Of a stretch of 64,000 nucleotides of DNA, positions 48,837 through 57,231 are shown one piece after another. Every line of letters begins with the position of its first letter. The first letter of the stretch is position 1. The stretch lies in the NCBI GenBank assembly GCA_035412805.1, contig DAONVO010000002.1, positions 1 through 64,000 of the forward strand. The letters run 5' to 3'. The position numbers and the translations under genes were made by a program. The DNA is from DTU018 sp029550685. Its GTDB lineage: Bacteria; Bacillota; Syntrophomonadia; Syntrophomonadales; Syntrophomonadaceae. Under the pieces are notes generated by a model that searched no databases, was not told where the DNA came from, and was given only the letters and a program-made list of their open reading frames with translations.

Positions 48837-49255
48837 TTGTTGTGAAAACTCCTTTTACAGGAGTCGAAGTGTGACAGAAGGTTTGCCCTTAGCACTTGTG
48901 GCACAGGCCACGATAAGTGCAAACATCGCTGCACGGCTTAAGCAGGAAGTATTAGCCGGGTGAGCGACGTACGACGAGCCGTTGCAACACACGGCGAAAC
49001 TGAGGGCTGCGAAACGGAGCGAGAAACAGGATGTTTCGAGCAGCGAGAACTGAGTGCATGGATGCCGAATTCCGAGCGGTCCGTTTCGCACCGAAGTAAG
49101 CCGATGTGTTGCAGGTGAGGAGTCTTGGAGCGAGCCGGTTAATACCCCTGCATCCCGGCTAACACTCCTGCCGTGCCGTGGTAAGCTTAGACCGGCATAG
49201 AGTTTGCGCGCTCTTCGCGCTCACCAGAACACATAAGAAAGCATTTTCACAGGAA
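48837..49255. repeat. Dispersed structured repeat, most complete copy
   Basis: Noncoding element upstream of murI. Ends are inverted and alike: TTGTTGTGAAAA (48837-48848) and TTTTCACAGGAA (49244-49255). Inside: a hairpin with GCACTT/AAGTGC and GTGG/CCAC (48892-48920); P1 GTATTAGCCGG (48949-48959) with CCGGTTAATAC (49135-49145); P2 TGCAACACA (48983-48991) with TGTGTTGCA (49105-49113); P3 TGCGAAACGGA (49008-49018) with TCCGTTTCGCA (49080-49090); and an apical GAAACA-GGA-TGTTTC. Compared with the copy at 33935-34319, P2 and P3 each carry one compensatory base-pair change, so the fold itself looks selected. Confidence 0.8.
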
Positions 49256-49277
49256 GGAAGGGGTTATTGCCCCACCA

Positions 49278-49313
49278 ATAAAATAAAGGAGAGACAGCCT
49301 GGCTATCTCTCCT
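49278..49313 (-). terminator. Intrinsic terminator of the GerMN lipoprotein gene
   Basis: On the minus strand AGGAGAGA, 11-base loop, TCTCTCCT then TTATTTTATT; 20 bases after the stop. Confidence 0.75.
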
Positions 49314-49333
49314 GGAAGAAGCCCTTCCTCAAT

Positions 49334-49942
49334 TTAATTGGCCGGTTTCACTGGTTGGCTCAAATCCAGAAATCCTCCTATCTCCTGCACCGGTTCCCCA
49401 TCAATCATAAAGGTTACTTCTTTAATAGTGGGAAACTGGCCGAGGGTATTGACTATTGCCATTACCATCATTTCTTCCTGCTGTTGATTGGTTACCTGGC
49501 AGGCCTCATGACTTAAATTAACAATACATAATCCATCCGGTTTCACATTAATATCCAATAGTCTGGTACCTTCGGGAAAAACGCTTAAGTACTCGGGAGT
49601 TGCCGGTCCTTTGATTAACTCATTGAGAGTGCTGCGAGCGATACCAACCTCTTTGGGAATGACCCGGCTCTCCGGAACCAGTGAAGTTCCATCCTGTCCT
49701 CCGAAATAAAGCATAACTTCAATGGTTTCCTGATTGAGCTCTATATTGGATGCAGGCTCCCCAGGTGATGCCAAATCCGATGGTTCTTCCGGGCTTTGTC
49801 CCTCTGATTCCGGCAGCAGATTAACCAGATCACGCCAGCTTTTAATCGACGATGATTGTTCTGCGGCAGGCTGGCACCCTCCGCTGATCAAACACACCGC
49901 CACGATCAGAACCGCTAAAATTATGAAGAATCGCTGGTTCAT
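49334..49942 (-). CDS. GerMN-domain lipoprotein
   Basis: 202 residues. Signal peptide of ~20 residues with lipobox ISGGC, so it is a lipoprotein on the outer face of the membrane. A Ser/Pro/Glu-rich linker precedes a GerMN domain (~65-190; VMLYFGGQDGTSLVPESRVI and NVKPDGLCIVNLSHE). GerM-like proteins act in sporulation and germination. It stands alone between terminators; orientation and neighbourhood recall the gerM locus of Bacillus next to racE and rph. Confidence 0.88.
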   Translation of the reverse strand: MNQRFFIILAVLIVAVCLISGGCQPAAEQSSSIKSWRDLVNLLPESEGQSPEEPSDLASPGEPASNIELNQETIEVMLYFGGQDGTSLVPESRVIPKEVGIARSTLNELIKGPATPEYLSVFPEGTRLLDINVKPDGLCIVNLSHEACQVTNQQQEEMMVMAIVNTLGQFPTIKEVTFMIDGEPVQEIGGFLDLSQPVKPAN

Positions 49943-50001
49943 TCTTTCAGCCTCCTTACGGTTGCTTGTACATCATACGAGGTAAGCCTGTGGTTTATAC
50001 C

Positions 50002-50032
50002 AAAAAAAAAGCGAGCACCACAGTGGTGCTCG
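50002..50032 (-). terminator. Intrinsic terminator of the AAA/vWA pair
   Basis: On the minus strand CGAGCACCAC, two-base loop, GTGGTGCTCG then CTTTTTTTTT. It lies ~140 bases after the vWA gene stop. Confidence 0.8.
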
Positions 50033-50168
50033 TGTATGAAGGAGGAGTTATTAAAGCAAACTACGGGTTTGCATTAGTTCATATTAATAATATCTGCTAA
50101 GTTGATTGTATCGGACTCTAGGGAATAATGTCAATATTTGTTTATTAAGTAAGCCTTTTGTCACCTGG

Positions 50169-51947
50169 TCAGGCCAGGCTGCGTTTATCTGCCAGCATAG
50201 ATTTCTTTTCCGCTTTCACTATATTGATAAGGTTTTCCTTATTTAAGTCATCTACCAGATAGAGAACACCTTCGCCTTTTTCCGCTACTTTCTCCAGGTA
50301 ATAGCGGTTGGATTCAACTCCGATACAGATGAACCTTACCTTGCTTTGGGCAATGCGGCCCGCAGCCTCCAGCCCATCCATTTTAGCATCCAAAGTCCAC
50401 AACGGAGCGTTGGGGACACCGTCAGTAATCAATACCAGCAAAGGATTGCGTACCCGGGTGTTTTTAATCAGGTCAAGGGCGGTCATAATTCCGTCAGCCA
50501 GGGGAGTCAGCCCGGCCGGGTTTATGGTTGATAATCCTTTTCTAAGCTGGCGTTCATTGCGGGTAAAGGGTACCACCACTTTACTGCTGCGTTCTTGGAA
50601 GGTTACCACGGCTACCTTTTCTTTGCCGGTTAATAATAGATGCTCCGCCAAATAACAGGCCGCTTGACGCTTATCGCCGGCCATACTGCCGCTGGCATCA
50701 ATTAAAAGGCAAACATCGATGGGAATGTAGGTTTTCTTTTCATAGTAATGAAGATCATCTTTTTTTATCCGCAAGCCGGAATCCCCGCGCAGGTACGAGT
50801 TCTTTTTGGCCTGAACAATAGTTTCCGGAACCGCGAGATCACCGGACCAGTTTTTCTCCGGATTATTTTTCGTCTTATTGCGGTTAGTGAATTCTACCTG
50901 GCTTGACTTCTTCTCCGCTTTGCCCAGCTTGCGGAACCGGCTGGCGCCACCCGAAGGTACCCGGCGCATATTGCGGCGTATCTCGGTTTCCAGTTCGCAC
51001 TTATGATTCATAACGAATTCCTTGAGGTTGATTCCCTTCCGAGTAAGAACCTTCCCCACTACGGTATCTTTGAGCAGCCCTAGTTCCTCCAGCTGCTCAA
51101 TATAATGTTCTATATCTCCCCACTTTTTCTTCTGCTGGTCGATGCCCTTACGTTTGAAGATATTGGTGGAATAGCTATCCAGAAACTCCTCGATTTCATC
51201 TACCCCGCCAAATTTTTCGGCCAGTTTGAGAATCAACTGGTTGACATTCTCTTTGGCCGGAAGTTGCCGGGCATTCTGGCCTTTAAATTTCTTCCAGGGC
51301 AATTTAATATAACCGGCAAAGCTTTCTTCAGCTTGTTTCTGATTACCATGGATGATATTGCGCACCTTAGCCAGTTTGACCTCGGACTGCAATACTACTT
51401 CTTCCACCGCTTCAGCAATTACATAGACCAGATAGTATTCTTCCCGGCTCAGCCGGGCCAGAATATGCACATGATCAAAACCCTCTTCCCCCTCGATAAA
51501 GGGACGCATAATACCCTGGAATAGATCATAAACTGTGCCCTTGCCTCCGTTGGTAGTAATAAAAATTCTATTGGCGTAGTCAGTTACCATACGAAAGCGC
51601 TCTTCTTCTGCATACTGTAGTTGAGGATTTTTTTCCAGGAAGTGTTTATCAAGTGCATAGAATATAGCCCGGGCAGTATCGCGAGGGTCAATGTCCCCCG
51701 GCTTATGATAAACATCGATATGCACTATTTGATCAGCATCTACATAATCCAGATAGGTTTTCCCTGCATCGCGATTAAGGAGAATTTTGATCTGACCTTT
51801 GATGCGCTTTTCCGGCATACGGGCATGCGCCTTACGGCTAACTACTGTACTTTCACCTAAACGCACACCCTGGTTCTGCCCGAAATACAAGCTTAAATAA
51901 TTGCCTACTGAGGCAGCTTTATCTATATTAGTCTTCTCACCAAGCAT
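50169..51947 (-). CDS. von Willebrand A domain protein (chelatase subunit D-like)
   Basis: 592 residues from the ATG at 51947 (AAGGGGGG upstream). The N-terminal ~380 residues are charged and largely helical, without a named domain. The vWA domain is at the C-terminus (~400-575) with a complete MIDAS: LLIDASGSMAGD (DxSxS), GLTPLADGIM (Thr) and ITDGVPN (Asp). It is 27 bases after the AAA+ gene, which resembles chelatase subunit I. In Mg/Co chelatases and MoxR systems such pairs remodel or load metal into a client; none is nearby. Confidence 0.82.
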   Translation of the reverse strand: MLGEKTNIDKAASVGNYLSLYFGQNQGVRLGESTVVSRKAHARMPEKRIKGQIKILLNRDAGKTYLDYVDADQIVHIDVYHKPGDIDPRDTARAIFYALDKHFLEKNPQLQYAEEERFRMVTDYANRIFITTNGGKGTVYDLFQGIMRPFIEGEEGFDHVHILARLSREEYYLVYVIAEAVEEVVLQSEVKLAKVRNIIHGNQKQAEESFAGYIKLPWKKFKGQNARQLPAKENVNQLILKLAEKFGGVDEIEEFLDSYSTNIFKRKGIDQQKKKWGDIEHYIEQLEELGLLKDTVVGKVLTRKGINLKEFVMNHKCELETEIRRNMRRVPSGGASRFRKLGKAEKKSSQVEFTNRNKTKNNPEKNWSGDLAVPETIVQAKKNSYLRGDSGLRIKKDDLHYYEKKTYIPIDVCLLIDASGSMAGDKRQAACYLAEHLLLTGKEKVAVVTFQERSSKVVVPFTRNERQLRKGLSTINPAGLTPLADGIMTALDLIKNTRVRNPLLVLITDGVPNAPLWTLDAKMDGLEAAGRIAQSKVRFICIGVESNRYYLEKVAEKGEGVLYLVDDLNKENLINIVKAEKKSMLADKRSLA

Positions 51948-51974
51948 AGGAAGTCCCCCCTTAACCAAGGCCTA

Positions 51975-53177
51975 CTACATATCAGTAGGAGTTAAGGTCT
52001 TCTCTGTATTAATAAGTTCACCCCGACTCATATCCTTCAGAGGGCGGGCATTTTGGGCAAAATACTCGGGCTCACTATCCTTTTGGGCTTTATTCTTGCG
52101 GCCGCGGAAAGTTAGGATTCCGTCCTTGGCAGATCTGGAATCAACGTCATTTATCATTTTGATTAAGGTGTCGCCATCTACTCTATGTTTCAATACCAGC
52201 GGTATCATATCTGTGACATCATTGATTAAAACCTTGTCACGGCCACGAATTATACTGTGCAGGACCGCTCCCTGCTGCATAGCCTCAATAGCGCGAATAC
52301 TTTCCAGATTGTGTTTAATATACAAACGGGCAATAAAATTTCGCAGGAAGTCGGGTAGATCAGCTTGTTCATAAAGGCTGGCCCATTTGACTATGTTCTT
52401 GCGATAGACTTCATTGCCCTGGTCGTCACTTGATTCAACTTTATGCTTTTGTCTATAGGCATGGGAATTTTCTTTTAACATCTGAGCCAGGATATCCACG
52501 GAATCAGGTCGCCCCATGTAGCACACCATGTCAAAACGATCTGACAATTGGCGCCGGATTTCTTCCAGGGGGCCGGGGTCCTCATCCGGGTTGGAAGCCG
52601 CCCAAACCGAGACATTAACTGGTATTTCCACCACCGGCAATCCAGCTTCTTCGATCTGAATATGCCCGGGTTTGTTTCCCATAACATCCAGGAGAATATC
52701 GGTAATCTCTGGGGAGGTATCAGCCAACCTGTTAATCTCATCTATAAACAGAATTCCTCGATGAGCCTGAGGAATCAATCCTGGCAGCAGGCGGGCTTCT
52801 GGTTCATCTTTATCAGTTAGACGGCTTAAATCTATACTTCCAGCCACAGTGCCCACTTTGGCAGAATGAGAAATTTCCAGGAATGGCATGGGGATTTCCT
52901 CGGTGCCCAGTTCAGCCAATTCCTGGGCTGTCATGTTTTTATGCTGTGGGCAGTGGGGCTGTTGTGGATCACAATTGTAAATACATCCTTTAACTCTCGT
53001 TATATCGGGAAGAATCCCCCGAGCTGAACGCATTATAGTGGTCTTACCGGTTCCCCTCAGACCCTCGGCATGAATATGCAACGGTTCGCCTACCAGGGTG
53101 GAAACCACTGACATCAGCACTAATTCAAACAGAGACTCATTCCCCTCGTACCGTTCCAATTTACTGAAAGGTATCAT
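51975..53177 (-). CDS. AAA+ ATPase, magnesium-chelatase-I/MoxR-like
   Basis: 400 residues from ATG at 53177 with AGGGGAG 7 bases upstream. Walker A AEGLRGTGKTTIMRS, Walker B RGILFIDEINRLADTSPEI, sensor 1 VWAASNPDEDPGPLEEIRRQLSDRFD. Between Walker A and B is a Cys-rich insert CIYNCDPQQPHCPQHK (three Cys and a His within 15 residues). It may bind zinc or an Fe-S cluster. Partner is the downstream vWA protein. Confidence 0.85.
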   Translation of the reverse strand: MIPFSKLERYEGNESLFELVLMSVVSTLVGEPLHIHAEGLRGTGKTTIMRSARGILPDITRVKGCIYNCDPQQPHCPQHKNMTAQELAELGTEEIPMPFLEISHSAKVGTVAGSIDLSRLTDKDEPEARLLPGLIPQAHRGILFIDEINRLADTSPEITDILLDVMGNKPGHIQIEEAGLPVVEIPVNVSVWAASNPDEDPGPLEEIRRQLSDRFDMVCYMGRPDSVDILAQMLKENSHAYRQKHKVESSDDQGNEVYRKNIVKWASLYEQADLPDFLRNFIARLYIKHNLESIRAIEAMQQGAVLHSIIRGRDKVLINDVTDMIPLVLKHRVDGDTLIKMINDVDSRSAKDGILTFRGRKNKAQKDSEPEYFAQNARPLKDMSRGELINTEKTLTPTDM

Positions 53178-53481
53178 AATATCACTCCCCTCAGGCAAAG
53201 GTAGTTCCGTCCAACTATTGACTCTCCAATTCCCCAACTATGCTAGGATTTACAATTTTCCCGGATTTCATCCCGTCCGATTATGCGCCGGGAAAATTAC
53301 TTAATTAATAAAGCCTCCTTTCCTTACTTCTTCACCGTTCTTTTTCCCCTAGATTAACCATACACTATTTTGTGATTTTTTTCTCTATAGGAACTGAGGT
53401 TGGTTGTAATCAGCGGATATTTAGCCGTAGCTTGCGACTTTAGGAACAAATTTAGGGCGTTAATTGAAGCTCTTAATAACA
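53178..53481. other. Upstream region of the AAA/vWA operon
   Basis: About 300 bases with no supported gene. It should hold the promoter of the AAA+ gene; I could not pick one with confidence. There is no repeat-family match. Confidence 0.5.
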
Positions 53482-53520
53482 AAAAAGGGAGTCACCCTTA
53501 AAAAGGCCATCCCTCCCTTG
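53482..53520 (-). terminator. Intrinsic terminator after the LytTR regulator
   Basis: On the minus strand AAGGGAG, a loop, CTCCCTTTTTT; 108 bases beyond the stop of the regulator gene. Confidence 0.65.
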
Positions 53521-53627
53521 GTTCATTGGCACCAAACTATCATTTTTTTACCCTGCTATGATACTCATCCTGGGTATGATAGGAATGATTTTATGGCTAA
53601 TTTGCTTCTTTTGCTCCCTAAATATAC

Positions 53628-54419
53628 TTATTGTATGCTCATCTTCTGTCGCAACTGCTTAGCACGGGAACGACTGAGGATAATATTCTTATTACAGTTG
53701 TTGAGATGCAGAATGTATGATCCTTCGCCAAAGTTAACTATCTCTTTTATGTGGTTAAGGTTAACGATAAAAGCCTGATGAGCTCTGAAAAAACTGGTGT
53801 GATCCAGGCGTCCTTCCAACTCGTTAAGAGTATAGTTGCTCATGTAGCCGGTTCCATCCCGGGTGCATATGAGTACCTTCTTGCCCTGACTTTCACAGTA
53901 AACGATATCGTCCTGATTTAGCAAAACTATTTTGCCCTTCTCTCTTATAGGCAGTTTATTGGAGAACACCTCGTAATTCTTATAGCGCTCCAGCATAAAA
54001 TCTATGCGCTCTTTGAGGCGATCCCGCACTATTTCTTCTACATAGGACTTATGCACAATACGCTCTTTGGCTCTTTCAACGGTTTTTTCCAATCTTTTTT
54101 GCTCAATGGGCTTTACAATGAAGTCCAACGCTCCTAATTCATAGGCATCTACTGCCATTTCCCGGCGGGCGGTTACAAACGCAAATAACGGCGGATCTTT
54201 CATATCCTTCAGCTTACGTGCTGTTTCCAATCCACCCATTTCCGGCATAGCGATATCCAGCAATACCAGGTCCACTTTCTTTTCCTGGCAGAGCATCAAA
54301 GCCTCTAACCCATGCACGGCCTCTCCCACTATAGTCACATCTTTAATCTGTTCAACCACATAACGGAGCACAATCCGCTCCCGTTCATCATCATCTACAA
54401 TTAAAACCTTTACCGACAT
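53628..54419 (-). CDS. LytTR-family response regulator
   Basis: 263 residues from the ATG at 54419. Receiver domain ~1-120 with phosphoryl Asp in LVLLDIAMPEMGG, the acidic pocket in LIVDDDERE, Thr in FVTARREMAV and Lys in DFIVKPIEQKRLEK. A coiled linker leads to a LytTR DNA-binding domain (~160-260; KLPIREKGKIVLLNQDDIVYC and HTSFFRAHQAFIVNL). No cognate histidine kinase is adjacent. Such regulators control cell-wall, competence or metabolite genes; the target is unknown. Confidence 0.9.
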   Translation of the reverse strand: MSVKVLIVDDDERERIVLRYVVEQIKDVTIVGEAVHGLEALMLCQEKKVDLVLLDIAMPEMGGLETARKLKDMKDPPLFAFVTARREMAVDAYELGALDFIVKPIEQKRLEKTVERAKERIVHKSYVEEIVRDRLKERIDFMLERYKNYEVFSNKLPIREKGKIVLLNQDDIVYCESQGKKVLICTRDGTGYMSNYTLNELEGRLDHTSFFRAHQAFIVNLNHIKEIVNFGEGSYILHLNNCNKNIILSRSRAKQLRQKMSIQ

Positions 54420-54587
54420 TAATTCCCAACCTTTACAGTATGGTGTTAGCACTCTTGTTTTTTACTATATATTTTTTATAAATAGAAAACAACAGGTAAA
54501 ACCCTCGCATCCCAATTATTCTACATAAAATGACGACTTTCACCTAACCGGAAAATCTGGTAGGCTAAAGTTTAAGGAGGTAGATAA

Positions 54588-55463
54588 ATGCGTTACGAAG
54601 GAACCGTTTACAGGCCACCCAGTGAAGCAAACAGCCTGTTGATCCAAGCAACCATTGGGTGTCCTCACAACAAATGCACTTTTTGCCAGATGTACAAAGG
54701 TACCCGTTTTCGCCTGCGGCCGGTTCAGGAAATAAAAGAAGATTTAGCCATGGCCAGAGATTATTATGGTGATTTCATAGATGCGATTTTCTTTCCAGAT
54801 GGTAATACCATCATTATGAAAACCGAGCAGCTGGAAGAAATCTTTCTATATGCCCGTGAGTTGTTTCCCCATCTGCAGCGTATCACAGTATATGGCTCAG
54901 CCCGGTTTGTAAACAAAAAAAGCCTCCAGGATTTGCAGCGCTTAAAAGATGCTGGCCTGACCCGAATTCATACCGGCATGGAAAGCGGTGATGATGTTAC
55001 CCTGGAAAATATAAAAAAAGGTGTCACTTCTGCCGAGATAATCGAAGCAGGGCTCAAATTAAAAGAAGCCGGCCTGCAAGTCAGCGAGTATTACCTGGTA
55101 GGCATAGGGGGTTTGGAAAGAACCTGTGAACACGCTTTGGAAAGTGCACGGGTTTTAAGTGCCATTAGCCCTGATTATATTCGCCTGCGTACTTATGTTC
55201 CGGTTCCTCATACTCCTTTGTATGAGGACTACCGTCAGGGCAAATTTAAGCTATTGTCTCCCCATCAGGCTTTGCGAGAAGTACGGCTTTTGATAGAGCA
55301 CCTGCAATGTGATAACAGCATGGTACTAAGCGATCACATCTCCAATTACTGGGATGTTCGGGGTATTATTCCCCATGATCGTGAAGAAATGTTAGCCGAT
55401 CTTGATCAAGCTTTTCAGATAGATGAAAAAAGGTTTCGGCCTGCCGAAATCAGTCGCTTATAA
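54588..55463 (+). CDS. Radical SAM protein with CX4CX2C motif
   Basis: 291 residues, ATG at 54588 with AAGGAGG 7 bases upstream. The cluster motif is GCPHNKCTFCQMYKG (spacing CX4CX2C, not CX3CX2C), followed by FFPDGNTIIM and later RIHTGMESGDDVTLENIKKGVT. This belongs to an uncharacterised clade related to Elp3/HemN-type radical SAM proteins. Single-gene transcript between LytTR and a long inverted repeat. Reaction unknown. Confidence 0.85.
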   Translation: MRYEGTVYRPPSEANSLLIQATIGCPHNKCTFCQMYKGTRFRLRPVQEIKEDLAMARDYYGDFIDAIFFPDGNTIIMKTEQLEEIFLYARELFPHLQRITVYGSARFVNKKSLQDLQRLKDAGLTRIHTGMESGDDVTLENIKKGVTSAEIIEAGLKLKEAGLQVSEYYLVGIGGLERTCEHALESARVLSAISPDYIRLRTYVPVPHTPLYEDYRQGKFKLLSPHQALREVRLLIEHLQCDNSMVLSDHISNYWDVRGIIPHDREEMLADLDQAFQIDEKRFRPAEISRL

Positions 55464-55486
55464 TATGTCTCAACTCAGATATTGTT

Positions 55487-55525
55487 GTCTCCATTTAGAG
55501 ACGATGGTTGTCTCTAAATGGAGAC
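55487..55525. repeat. Perfect 16-bp inverted repeat
   Basis: GTCTCCATTTAGAGAC (55487-55502), 7-base loop, GTCTCTAAATGGAGAC (55510-55525). It lies 24 bases after the radical SAM stop, without a T-tract. It could stabilise the 3' end, act as a terminator, or be a mobile-repeat unit. Confidence 0.8.
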
Positions 55526-55652
55526 AGCTTAATTTATCCACCTATCCAAATTCACTTTTTACCGGCTGTGTTAAAGATGTAGTTTATTGGCATGTAATTT
55601 GCATATTAATGTATGTGGGGGGACATACACAAAAGGGGTGTATTACCAGATT

Positions 55653-55693
55653 ATAGGGGGCTGGATCGGCAATAATGGCCCCCTATTTTTTTA
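55653..55693 (+). terminator. Intrinsic terminator
   Basis: ATAGGGGGC, a 16-base loop, GCCCCCTAT then TTTTTTT. It lies ~190 bases after the radical SAM gene and overlaps the end of degV on the other strand. The interval also holds GTATGT...ACATAC; no gene or promoter was firmly identified there. Confidence 0.75.
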
Positions 55694-56536
55694 TATGTTA
55701 ACCATCAACCCTCCTTCACCAGCATAGGTCCCAATGGTAGCACTCATATCACTAATCCATATGGTACCTGGATTATAACGTTCCGCAATTTGCTGGGCTA
55801 GCTGGCTAGCATCAGATAGGCAGTGAACATGAGTAATTCCTACTATGCGATTCTCCCAATCGGAAGTGATCCTCTCTCCTAGCATTTCAACCATGCGTTT
55901 GATGGCTCTGCTGCGTCCGCGTACCTTCTCATACAATTCCGGCTTTCCCTTCGCATTGTTACCCAAGAATATAGGTTTGATATGCAGCAAATCTCCGGCC
56001 AGTCCTTCAATTTTTTTTAATCTTCCTCCCTTTACCACGTTTTCCAGAGTATTAAGGGTAAAAATGGTTAGCTTTAGATTGAGGATATTCTCCAGCCTTT
56101 TGATGATGTCATCCATGCTCAACCCAGCTGCTGCCATCTGAGCGGCTCGAACAGCTATAATACCGGTCCCCAGGGACGCAGATAGAGTATCAAAAACTCT
56201 TACCTTGGTGTTGCATAGCATTTGCCGTGCCAGCTGGGCAATCTGGTATGTACTGCTAAGGCCAGAAGACAGGCTGATGAACAACACTTCTCCAGCCTCA
56301 CGTAATCCTTTTTCAAAATGTTCTATGAAGGTGCTGGGATCGGGGGCAGCGGTTTTAGGAAGAGTTTTTGATGCGGCCATCTTTTTTACAAAAAGCTCCG
56401 GGGACAACTCCCAACGGTCCAGATAGGTCTCTCCATCGGCAAAGGTTACCCTTAGGGGAATCATATCAATCTGGTACTGCTCCAATATCTCGTCAGGAAG
56501 ATCGCAAGAAGTATCGGATAGTATTTTTATGGCCAT
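55691..56536 (-). CDS. DegV family fatty-acid-binding protein
   Basis: 281 residues. Two-lobe DegV fold: IKILSDTSCDLPDEILEQY at the start, SLSSGLSSTYQIAQLA with the ligand-binding Ser, and KPIFLGNNAKGKPELYEKVRG. Family members bind a fatty acid and supply it to the FakA kinase; no FakA is adjacent. Start at ATG 56536 with AAGGAGG upstream. Confidence 0.92.
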   Translation of the reverse strand: MAIKILSDTSCDLPDEILEQYQIDMIPLRVTFADGETYLDRWELSPELFVKKMAASKTLPKTAAPDPSTFIEHFEKGLREAGEVLFISLSSGLSSTYQIAQLARQMLCNTKVRVFDTLSASLGTGIIAVRAAQMAAAGLSMDDIIKRLENILNLKLTIFTLNTLENVVKGGRLKKIEGLAGDLLHIKPIFLGNNAKGKPELYEKVRGRSRAIKRMVEMLGERITSDWENRIVGITHVHCLSDASQLAQQIAERYNPGTIWISDMSATIGTYAGEGGLMVNI

Positions 56537-56560
56537 AACACTGCCTCCTTATATAGATAC

Positions 56561-56624
56561 GTTGCCCCGGCGGGGCGACAAAGTCGTCAGCACCTACATT
56601 TTAGGGAGGCTAAAGCCTCCCCTA
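56561..56624. repeat. Two short palindromes between degV and the DUF1285-like gene
   Basis: GTTGCCCCGGCGGGGCGAC (56561-56579) and TAGGGAGGCT-AA-AGCCTCCCCTA (56602-56624). The second shares the AGGCTAAAGCCT-type centre with the small palindromes at 20.4 kb. They may be dispersed palindromic units and may help end the minus-strand transcript. Confidence 0.5.
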
Positions 56625-56627
56625 CAT

Positions 56628-57116
56628 CTAAGAGGGTGTTTTCATTGGCGGAACTATGTACACCTCATCACCCCTAAAGTCAAAATAATCGCTTAGTTTC
56701 CAGTAAATGCCCCGGCTGAGGCGGGTATCAGCCGGCCATCGATAGCTTATATAAGGGACATCCCCTTTGAAATACACCCGGGTTTCCTCTTTTAATTCGT
56801 ATTCCTGCAAATCATGAAATACCAGCTTTATGGTACCGTCTTCGGTTTCTTGTATGCCTGTGGCATAAAAAGGCACATCCTCTACATCGATATCCGCCGT
56901 TTCATTGCCTAATACTATCCTGTATGTGCCATCCTCTTTTCTGTCTATGTTAACCGCCAGCACATTAACAATATTGCGACGGAACATCTCCGCATTATTA
57001 AAATACCATTTACCATCCCTGCGGATTACTATTTCACTCACTACTGGGACCTCCCTTCCTCCTTCATCATATTCTAATAAGGTTATCCAGCCGGGGCTAT
57101 TTTTCCTGCTAATCAA
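56628..57116 (-). CDS. DUF1285-like protein
   Basis: 162 residues. The pattern IRRDGKWYFNNAEMFRRNIVNVL, then a beta segment and DIDVEDVPFYATGI, resembles the DUF1285 fold. No membrane segment. It may be the last gene of the transcript that begins with the aminotransferase fusion (115 bp gap). Function unknown. Confidence 0.6.
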   Translation of the reverse strand: MISRKNSPGWITLLEYDEGGREVPVVSEIVIRRDGKWYFNNAEMFRRNIVNVLAVNIDRKEDGTYRIVLGNETADIDVEDVPFYATGIQETEDGTIKLVFHDLQEYELKEETRVYFKGDVPYISYRWPADTRLSRGIYWKLSDYFDFRGDEVYIVPPMKTPS

Positions 57117-57231
57117 GCAATAAAAAGGGCCCGGTCTTAATATTTACTTAATCGATGTTGTATTATGTCACCGGATAAGCAAATAATTTCAAGACCTGAC
57201 CCTGTTGTTGATTCGTTAATAATTTAACCCT

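Noticed and set aside
48855..49091. 78-codon minus frame within the repeat at 49 kb
   Set aside because: The corresponding frame is not conserved in the 34 kb copy, whereas base pairing is; not a gene.
54446..54454. CIRCE-like TTAGCACTC upstream of the LytTR gene
   Set aside because: Only one half-site; no GAGTGCTAA partner at 9 bases, so not an HrcA operator.
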